A stretch of DNA of 6,089 nt from Bacteroidia bacterium (lineage in GTDB: Bacteria > Bacteroidota > Bacteroidia > Chitinophagales > Saprospiraceae), in NCBI GenBank assembly GCA_030432855.1, contig JAUILM010000380.1, positions 1 to 6,089 of the forward strand, read 5' to 3'. Every line of letters starts with the position of its first letter. Position 1 is the stretch's first letter. A program made the translations under genes and the position numbers. The notes under the pieces are model-generated. The model worked only from the letters and a program-made list of their open reading frames with translations, was not told the DNA's origin and did not search any database. This document shows, piece by piece, positions 1 through 5,316 of the stretch.

Positions 1-815
1 ACGAAATGTTTTTTAAATACGGAGTAAAGGTCAACTCCAACCTGGTGCTAGATCTGGAGTGCGGTACGATTCCTCTGGCATTGGGGGATCAACGATCCAA
101 TAATGCACCTCGACTGGTCAGCTGGTACTATCATCCACTCGTCTCCGGCCGGGAAGATCACCCTATTGTGAAAGGCTTAGATAGAATCCACCTTCAGTTT
201 CCGTCAACGATCGATACGGTGAAAACCAAAAATTATGTCCGAAAGACTCCTCTGCTTACATCCTCTCCATACACGCGGCTCCAGTTTAGTCCGGTGATTT
301 TGGATTTTGAGATATTAAAGCTCGAACCCGATCCAGATCAATTCAATAAAGGACCTCAAACGGTAGCCATGATGTTGGAAGGTACTTTCAATTCGTTGTA
401 TGAAAATCGGGTAGCACCCGAAATGCGAGCTACTTTGGATCAGATTGGTGCTTCATTTCAGGGAGAAAGTAGTGACTCTAAGATTCTGGTAGTGGCAGAT
501 GGTGATATTGCGAAGAATTTGATCAATCCCACAAACGGTGCCATCAGACCCCTGGGATACAACCAATATATGAACTATACCTTTGATAATCAGGACTTCC
601 TGACGAACGCAATTGAGTATATGTTGGACAGCGAAGGGCTTATAGAATCCCGTGCAAGAAATATTAAACTACGATTATTGGATAAGCCGCGTATCGCTCA
701 GGAACGGCTTTACTGGCAACTTCTCAATGTGGTATTGCCTTTGATTCTCCTTTCGGCCTTTGGAATTTTCTTTCATTTCCGAAGAAAGCGTAAATATGCT
801 AGATTCGCCGCGTGA
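1..815 (+). CDS. gldG: Gliding motility protein GldG, C-terminal part (5' end outside window)
   Basis: GldG is the auxiliary, substrate-binding-like membrane component of the GldA-GldF-GldG ABC transporter, which is linked to gliding motility and envelope function in Bacteroidota. The reading frame is open from the left edge (first full codon at base 3, a Glu before the Met at 6), so the gene begins upstream; about 270 residues are visible where the family is usually around 550. Seen in the sequence: the family-like stretch FKYGVKVNSNLVLDL at the start, a WYYHPLV segment followed by HPIVKGLD, the GPQTVAMMLEG segment (about 351-385), and a hydrophobic C-terminal helix (about 712-777) followed by a basic tail, RRKRKYARF. 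This tail-anchor layout is typical of GldG, with the large soluble part facing the periplasm. The TGA stop overlaps the GTG start of the next gene, so the two are almost certainly cotranscribed. Recognition is from remembered family sequence and is strong; gldF is expected just upstream but cannot be seen. Confidence 0.9.
   Translation, partial: EMFFKYGVKVNSNLVLDLECGTIPLALGDQRSNNAPRLVSWYYHPLVSGREDHPIVKGLDRIHLQFPSTIDTVKTKNYVRKTPLLTSSPYTRLQFSPVILDFEILKLEPDPDQFNKGPQTVAMMLEGTFNSLYENRVAPEMRATLDQIGASFQGESSDSKILVVADGDIAKNLINPTNGAIRPLGYNQYMNYTFDNQDFLTNAIEYMLDSEGLIESRARNIKLRLLDKPRIAQERLYWQLLNVVLPLILLSAFGIFFHFRRKRKYARFAA
812..815 (+). promoter_or_regulatory. GTGA stop/start overlap (probable translational coupling)
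   Basis: The four bases GTGA contain both the GTG start of the DUF4340 gene and the TGA stop of gldG. No Shine-Dalgarno-like run stands out just upstream, where the sequence encodes the basic GldG tail. The arrangement suggests ribosomes finishing gldG reinitiate on the next gene, giving matched amounts of the two membrane proteins. The overlap is read directly; coupling is inferred. Confidence 0.75.
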
Positions 816-1783
816 AACGGATTGGACTTGCATTACTGGTCATTTTGCTACTGATATTCCTCATTTGGAATGGATATCGGGATGCCTCACCTGACATTGC
901 TGCTGAGTTTCGATACAAAGTAGAGGATGTACGCGATGTAGCCCGTATAGAGCTACTGGATCATTTCGGGCAGGAGATTGCCTTAAAAAGAAATGGAGAC
1001 TACTGGATCCTAAATGATTCCTTTAGGGTCCGTGATAATGCAATTTCCAACTTGCTGGATGCTATCGGTAGAATAGAACTGCAGGTTATACCCGGTGCTC
1101 AGGCACTCAATACATTGGTAAAGGACCTTACCACACATGGAGTGCGAACCCGGCTCTACGATAAGGATAATCAGCTTCTGAAGGGGTATGTGATCGGTGG
1201 AAGTACCCCGGATGACCGTGGTAACTATATCATCATGGAAGGTGCCGATCGCCCGGCGGTGGTCCATATTCCGGGCTGGGAGGGTGTACTCCAGACCCGA
1301 TACTCTATGCCTTTGAAAGATTGGAAGGATCGTATCATTTTTAGGTCAGGGGTGGATGAAATTGAAGAACTGGCAGTTACTTATCCTGAACAGGAAGAAA
1401 GCAGCTTTGTGATTCGATCACGGAATGGAAAGCTGGTCGTAAGTCCTCAGAATGATAGTCATAGTCCTGGACCTTCGAGAGAGGGTGCCGCAGAAGCGTA
1501 TCTGAGATCATATGGATCTGTGGGCGCGGAGGAGATATTACCTTATGATGCAGTATTGAAGGCAATTCAGGGTCAGACACCTTTTGTCACTTTTGATTTG
1601 AGAAAGACTAATGGGGAGGAGCAGGTCGTTAAACTATTCCCCATTCAGGTCACGGCTGATGTAGCTGTTCGAGATCGTATCGAACGCTTCTATGCAGTGA
1701 CTGATCGAAAGGAAGCCTATCTCGTGCAGCAACTAGTGTTTAAAGATCTTTTCTGGGGAATAGATTCTTTTTTCCAGGAATAG
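812..1783 (+). CDS. DUF4340 domain-containing membrane-anchored protein
   Basis: This 323-residue protein has one N-terminal membrane anchor (residues about 4-20, mostly Leu/Ile/Val) after a short basic MKR start, then a long soluble region that should lie in the periplasm. The body looks like DUF4340: an early ARIELLDHFGQEIALKRNG segment, then DYWILND, a GGSTPDDRGNYI segment at about 129-140, and a DWKDRIIF segment near 170. The molecular function of DUF4340 is unknown; from family knowledge such genes often sit beside Gld-type ABC transporter genes, as here. The start is GTG at 812 (GTGA overlap with the gldG stop), chosen because it places the signal anchor exactly at the N-terminus and no other start fits as well. 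A 29-base gap separates its stop from the helicase gene, so they may share a transcript. I infer a role as a partner or accessory of the GldFG transporter; this is not shown by the sequence itself. Confidence 0.85.
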   Translation: MKRIGLALLVILLLIFLIWNGYRDASPDIAAEFRYKVEDVRDVARIELLDHFGQEIALKRNGDYWILNDSFRVRDNAISNLLDAIGRIELQVIPGAQALNTLVKDLTTHGVRTRLYDKDNQLLKGYVIGGSTPDDRGNYIIMEGADRPAVVHIPGWEGVLQTRYSMPLKDWKDRIIFRSGVDEIEELAVTYPEQEESSFVIRSRNGKLVVSPQNDSHSPGPSREGAAEAYLRSYGSVGAEEILPYDAVLKAIQGQTPFVTFDLRKTNGEEQVVKLFPIQVTADVAVRDRIERFYAVTDRKEAYLVQQLVFKDLFWGIDSFFQE

Positions 1784-1812
1784 AGTTATCCAGATTTTAC
1801 TAAAATTTTTGC

Positions 1813-4740
1813 ATGTCAGTATCCATACTTGATCGAGTCGCACTTACCCTGGTTTATGACCTTTATCCCGATCCCTCGGGGCTGTTTCTGGTGAACCCCT
1901 ATGCTGTGAAGCTGCTGAAAGGGGAGTTGACGCACGTGCAATGTAAAGTGTACACGCATACAGTAGAAGGATATGGATTTACTCTGAATAAGACTGAACA
2001 ACGGCTATTTTACCTGATCGAATTAATTCAGGTACCTGCACTTTTTGATCGTTTTAAAGTATATCAGAAGAAAGCAAAAACGCTGGATGATCTCCTAAAG
2101 GATAAAAAGATTAAGGGTATGATCGTCCCCTTCGTAGATACCCATCTTGACGAGATACTGGGGATCATTTATGACAATCAATATTCCCTGACATTCGAAT
2201 TAAGTCGGAAGGTCCTGGTAAGCAATTTTCTGGTAGAAACAAATACCAAAGAGCTGGAGCCTTTGTTGAGTTTCGAACGAGCTGAAGATCAGGTGATTTA
2301 CAAATTGCGGTTGAAAGAAGGAGAGGAGACGTGGCAAGTCATGTCCCGTGATGTATTGCCAGTCTGTAATCATCCTGCGTGGATTGTGGCCGACTACCGG
2401 CTGTACAGAGTAGCTCACATCAACGGGAATATGGTCAAGCCTTTTCAGAAAAAAGAAGTCGTTACCATACCTCCCACATCGTTCAAGAAATATTTTCAAA
2501 CGTTTGTACTGAAAATTGCGTCCCGGGTTGATATTGACGCGGAAGGCTTCGAAATCAATACCGAAAATACATTGGCTGGATGTTCTATAGAAGCGGTACA
2601 AAATCTATTTAATGATCAATGGGGGCTGACATTAAATATGAAATATTCCGGTGTCGTATTTGGCTGGAAAGATCAGCGACTTCGGAATTCATCCATCGAG
2701 TTTGAAGGTGATGAGGTTTCAATCACGAGGGTGGAACGAGACACCAAAGCGGAAGAAAAGTATGTGCAGAAGTTAAAAAAGTTGGGACTGTCAGAAGGTC
2801 GCGGTAGTTACTTTCATCTGTCAGAAGATGAATCAGAAGGGCATGGTTTTACGATGTTGGAATGGTTAAGTAGTCATTTTTTTCAATTGGAAAAATTGGG
2901 ATTCGAGGTGTTGGCCCCCACGATTCAGGGTAGCAGGGTATGCCTGGAGGTCCCGGATTTATCCCTTGATTTATCTCCTGACAATGACTGGTTTGATCTC
3001 TATGCAGTAGTCACTATCGGGCCCTTCAAAATTGCTTTTGTCGAATTTCGGGATCACATCATAAATGAAGATCCGATATATAAATTGCCGGATGGATCTG
3101 TATTCATTATCCCCAATGAGTGGTTTAATAAATATCAGGATTTGTGCAAGTTTGCTACCCGGGAAGGAGAGGACATGCGTATCCTCAAGAGTCAGTTCAC
3201 AGTCCTGGAATCCAGTGGTATAAATGTGCCGACTGTAGACCAAAATACAGAGGAGATAAAACTGCCGCAGGGTTTGCAAGCTACTCTACGACCGTATCAG
3301 AAGGACGGTGCGCGATGGCTTATTTCTCTCTTTGACCAGGGTCTTGGTGCCTGCCTGGCGGATGATATGGGGCTGGGTAAAACACTTCAATCCATTACGC
3401 TTCTGTTGCATGCCAAGCAATCGCGTACCTTACAAACTCAGGAGGCAGGAGATGCTTCCTCGAGCCAGCTAGATCTTTTTGGTGGTGGACTCTATGATGA
3501 AAGCACCACCTTGCGAGCTTTGATTGTCCTGCCGGCCTCCCTGATTTTTAACTGGCAAAGTGAAATCAGGAAATTTGCCCCCTCCTTATTTGTCTACAGG
3601 CATGTGGGGCCTAAGCGTCATCGTGACGTTCGACTTATTGAGAAATTTGACGTGATATTGACTACCTATCAAACCGCCCTAAGGGATATCGAAATATTAC
3701 AGCAATTAAAGTATGGTGTTATTATTCTTGATGAGAGTCAGCAAATTAAAAATAGAAGTAGTAAAATATTTAAGGCCCTTACCGAATTAGATGCGGAGGG
3801 GAAAATATCGCTTAGTGGTACACCGATTGAAAATTCTTTGGCAGATCTCTGGTCTCAAATGCAGTTCATAAATCCCGAGCTCCTCGGAAGCTTCTCCTTT
3901 TTTAAGGATGAATTTATTGTACCCATTGAACGAGCGGGTGATGAGCTGGCGAAGTCTCGTCTTCGCGAAATCGTGAATCCTTTTTTATTAAGGCGTACCA
4001 AAGAAGACGTGGTAAAGGACTTACCTCCCTTATCTACTACAGTGGTCTATTCGGAGATGTCAGAACGGCAAAAGGAATTGTATGAAAGGGAAAAATCAGC
4101 CGCTCGGAATGTTTTATTGGAAAATTATGATCCTTCCAATCCCTCTTTCAAACTGACAGTCTTACAGACTTTAAGTAAGCTAAGACAGATTGCTAATCAC
4201 CCTTCTCTGATAGATGAAAAATCTAACATTCCCAGCAGTAAATTCAAAGATGTCATAAGTCGATGGGAAGAAATATGTAGAGCAGGTCATAAGGTGTTGT
4301 TTTTTAGTTCTTTTGTGAAGTACCTGGACCTTTTCAAGAGGGAATTTGAAAAGCGTGGAGTTAAATACTGCTATCTGACAGGTCAACTTACCCAGTCACA
4401 AAGAACCCGGGAAATTAAGACCTTTGAGGAGAGCGATGCACATCAGACTTTTCTTATTTCTCTAAAGGCCGGGGGCGTGGGGTTGAATTTGACAGCCGCT
4501 GACTATGTCTTCGTCCTGGATCCCTGGTGGAATCCTACAACTGAACAGCAAGCGGTAGCGAGGGCGCATAGAATAGGACAAACACGCAATGTATTCGCGC
4601 TACGATTTATTACCACCGACACTATCGAGGAGAAAATTATCAGATTGCAGGACAAGAAGAAAAAACTGGCAGCTGATATTTTAGGCGTAGATGGTTCGAT
4701 GGGTTTTTCACAAGAAGATATCAGCATTTTATTGGAATAA
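1813..4740 (+). CDS. SNF2-family DEAD/DEAH-box helicase (DNA-dependent ATPase)
   Basis: This 975-residue cytoplasmic protein carries a complete SNF2/Rad54-like ATPase core in its C-terminal half; such proteins use ATP to translocate on double-stranded DNA and move bound proteins. Motifs in order: Q-like LRPYQKDGARWL from 492; Walker A DDMGLGKT 517-524 (Lys523); Ia LIVLPASLIFNW 570-581; Ib LTTYQTA from 616; Walker B DESQ 640-643; III SGTP 668-671; IV KVLFFSSF 827-834; V KAGGVGLNL 885-893; DPWWNP 903-908; VI with ARAHRIGQ ending at 923 (Arg920 the likely arginine finger). All catalytic positions are intact. Residues 1 to about 490 form a large N-terminal region with no motif I recognise and no Cys/His zinc-finger (SWIM) pattern. 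The segment between motifs I and Ia is extended (about 536-566), rich in Ser, Gln, Gly and Asp, and contains QLDLF. The ATG at 1813 follows an AT-rich, Shine-Dalgarno-free leader. The biological role in Bacteroidota is not known to me; DNA repair, replication or transcription recycling are all possible. Confidence 0.93.
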   Translation: MSVSILDRVALTLVYDLYPDPSGLFLVNPYAVKLLKGELTHVQCKVYTHTVEGYGFTLNKTEQRLFYLIELIQVPALFDRFKVYQKKAKTLDDLLKDKKIKGMIVPFVDTHLDEILGIIYDNQYSLTFELSRKVLVSNFLVETNTKELEPLLSFERAEDQVIYKLRLKEGEETWQVMSRDVLPVCNHPAWIVADYRLYRVAHINGNMVKPFQKKEVVTIPPTSFKKYFQTFVLKIASRVDIDAEGFEINTENTLAGCSIEAVQNLFNDQWGLTLNMKYSGVVFGWKDQRLRNSSIEFEGDEVSITRVERDTKAEEKYVQKLKKLGLSEGRGSYFHLSEDESEGHGFTMLEWLSSHFFQLEKLGFEVLAPTIQGSRVCLEVPDLSLDLSPDNDWFDLYAVVTIGPFKIAFVEFRDHIINEDPIYKLPDGSVFIIPNEWFNKYQDLCKFATREGEDMRILKSQFTVLESSGINVPTVDQNTEEIKLPQGLQATLRPYQKDGARWLISLFDQGLGACLADDMGLGKTLQSITLLLHAKQSRTLQTQEAGDASSSQLDLFGGGLYDESTTLRALIVLPASLIFNWQSEIRKFAPSLFVYRHVGPKRHRDVRLIEKFDVILTTYQTALRDIEILQQLKYGVIILDESQQIKNRSSKIFKALTELDAEGKISLSGTPIENSLADLWSQMQFINPELLGSFSFFKDEFIVPIERAGDELAKSRLREIVNPFLLRRTKEDVVKDLPPLSTTVVYSEMSERQKELYEREKSAARNVLLENYDPSNPSFKLTVLQTLSKLRQIANHPSLIDEKSNIPSSKFKDVISRWEEICRAGHKVLFFSSFVKYLDLFKREFEKRGVKYCYLTGQLTQSQRTREIKTFEESDAHQTFLISLKAGGVGLNLTAADYVFVLDPWWNPTTEQQAVARAHRIGQTRNVFALRFITTDTIEEKIIRLQDKKKKLAADILGVDGSMGFSQEDISILLE
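3466..3480 (+). other. Candidate sliding-clamp (DnaN) binding motif QLDLF in the helicase
   Basis: Codons for Gln552-Leu553-Asp554-Leu555-Phe556 give an exact match to the bacterial beta-clamp-binding consensus QL(S/D)LF known from polymerases and repair proteins. The peptide lies between SSS and GGG in a low-complexity extension separating ATPase motifs I and Ia, so it is likely exposed and flexible, as real clamp-binding peptides are. The match is seen directly; binding is inferred. A five-residue match can arise by chance in a 975-residue protein, though location and exactness favour function. Confidence 0.5.
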
Positions 4741-4748
4741 ATATTGAA

Positions 4749-4780
4749 ATAGGGAGACAATGCAATATTGCCCCCCCTAT
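4749..4780. terminator. Imperfect hairpin in the convergent intergenic gap, possible terminator
   Basis: ATAGGG (4749-4754) pairs with CCCTAT (4775-4780), and CAAT (4758-4761) pairs with ATTG (4767-4770) around a GCAAT loop. The middle has two A-C mismatches and an extra C within a run of seven C. Read on the minus strand, the stem is followed by a T-rich stretch (TTTCAATATTTATT), which suits termination of the lipoprotein transcript; on the plus strand no T-run follows. It may serve either converging gene. The stem is imperfect, so this is a modest call. Confidence 0.35.
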
Positions 4781-4812
4781 AATACACTTGAAACCAAAAG
4801 TGCGTACAACTA

Positions 4813-5184
4813 TTATTGGGTCCATATTTCCACTATGGTCCTATCATTATTAGCTACGGAAACTCTGGATGCTACACTCTTTCTTATTTTTATCGATTGG
4901 ACCCGGGACATCTGGATCTGATCATTGATGAGATTGTAGTCATCAAACATAAACACACCATCGAGGATATACTGGACGCTGTTATGGTCGGGATTTCTTG
5001 TGTCCTCAATTCTTGTATTTCTACTAAATCCCACAACCCGAAGACCGGAAATGGATTTTAGGGCGTCTGCGAGATCCCTGTATTGACCATACTGGTATTT
5101 TGATGGATTTGCGCTGTGATATTGTAGTGGCTGGCAGCTCCCGAGAATCACACTCATAATTAGCAAAGCATTCATTGATTTCAT
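4813..5184 (-). CDS. Small lipoprotein with TonB-receptor plug-like domain
   Basis: This 123-residue protein starts with a short lipoprotein signal: hydrophobic residues 6-14, then a lipobox LGSC with the lipidated Cys at 17. After a short Tyr/Gln/Ser-rich linker comes a compact region resembling the plug domain of SusC/RagA-type TonB-dependent receptors: DLADALKSISGLRVVG (38-52), then YILDGV (72-77), which corresponds to the usual YVLDGV, then a segment ending SRVQSIKIRKSVASRVSV (93-110) resembling the IESIEVLKDASASAYG element, and a final TIVEIWT strand like the VILITT end. No beta-barrel follows: the frame stops at once. Solitary plug-like lipoproteins are, from memory, found in Bacteroidota, with no established function. 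The conserved Asp-Gly is kept but the glycine-rich 'YG.RGANG' turn is altered (SRVSVANND). It is convergent with the helicase (72-base gap) and divergent from the MetR-like gene (132-base gap). The ATG at 5184 was chosen because it gives a complete signal peptide; Met4 is an alternative start. It is probably envelope-located. Confidence 0.75.
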   Translation of the reverse strand: MKSMNALLIMSVILGSCQPLQYHSANPSKYQYGQYRDLADALKSISGLRVVGFSRNTRIEDTRNPDHNSVQYILDGVFMFDDYNLINDQIQMSRVQSIKIRKSVASRVSVANNDRTIVEIWTQ

Positions 5185-5198
5185 AATAATTGAGTTTG

Positions 5199-5216
5199 CG
5201 ACGCTTCATTACGTCG
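5199..5216. repeat. Short inverted repeat upstream of the lipoprotein start
   Basis: CGACG (5199-5203) and CGTCG (5212-5216) are perfect inverted arms around an 8-base spacer, in an otherwise AT-rich region. In the minus-strand transcript this would form a 5-bp, G+C-rich stem ending 14 bases before the AUG at 5184. It could be a leader hairpin affecting translation or a protein-binding site; the arms are short enough to be chance. Confidence 0.35.
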
Positions 5217-5259
5217 ATTACCAAAAGTTTATCAAGCGAATTAACCCTGTGATCGATAT

Positions 5260-5291
5260 TTTGGATGTATGAATGATTTGAAATAAATTTG
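5260..5291 (+). promoter_or_regulatory. Bacteroidota-type promoter for the metR-like gene
   Basis: TTTG (5260-5263), then exactly 20 bases, then TAAATTTG (5284-5291), matches the Bacteroidota primary-sigma consensus TTTG-N19-21-TAnnTTTG. Transcription would begin a few bases after 5291 (roughly 5296-5300), leaving an AT-rich leader of about 20 bases before the ATG at 5317. The spacer contains TGAA-N5-TGAA (5270-5282), so a bound regulator could block RNA polymerase. The consensus match is seen; use in the cell is inferred. Confidence 0.6.
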
Positions 5292-5316
5292 ATTTATGTA
5301 TTAGAAATTTTAATAG

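Larger units (their letters stand above)
5185..5316. other. Divergent intergenic region between lipoprotein and metR-like genes
   Basis: These 132 AT-rich bases must hold the promoters of both diverging genes. A good Bacteroidota-type promoter faces right. On the minus strand I find no exact TAnnTTTG; the nearest is TAAACTTTTG on that strand (complement of 5223-5232), with a spacer two bases too long. A small inverted repeat lies near the lipoprotein start. No further gene fits here. Confidence 0.6.

Noticed and set aside
1784..1812. Separate promoter for the helicase gene in the 29-base gap
   Set aside because: The gap is AT-rich but contains no TAnnTTTG, and the spacing suggests read-through from the upstream genes.
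2200..2601. 133-codon open frame on the minus strand inside the helicase gene
   Set aside because: It lies antisense within a continuous, motif-rich coding region, and its translation has no recognisable domain or signal; it is a shadow frame.
4771..4777. Run of seven C as a phase-variation tract
   Set aside because: It is short and lies outside genes and outside any recognisable promoter spacer, so slippage would have no evident effect.
4503..4787. 94-codon minus-strand frame over the helicase 3' end
   Set aside because: It mirrors the conserved motif V-VI region of the helicase, so its openness reflects the coding constraint of the other strand.
4816..5061. 81-codon plus-strand frame opposite the lipoprotein gene
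   Set aside because: The minus-strand reading has a lipobox and a plug-like domain; the plus-strand translation shows no family features.
5024..5224. 66-codon minus-strand frame beginning with TTG upstream of the lipoprotein start
   Set aside because: It uses a rare start and a different frame from the lipoprotein, and lacks any recognisable protein feature.
5223..5232. Minus-strand TAAACTTTTG as the -7 element of the lipoprotein promoter
   Set aside because: The spacing between TA and TTTG is four bases rather than two, and no TTTG sits at the right distance upstream; too weak to call.
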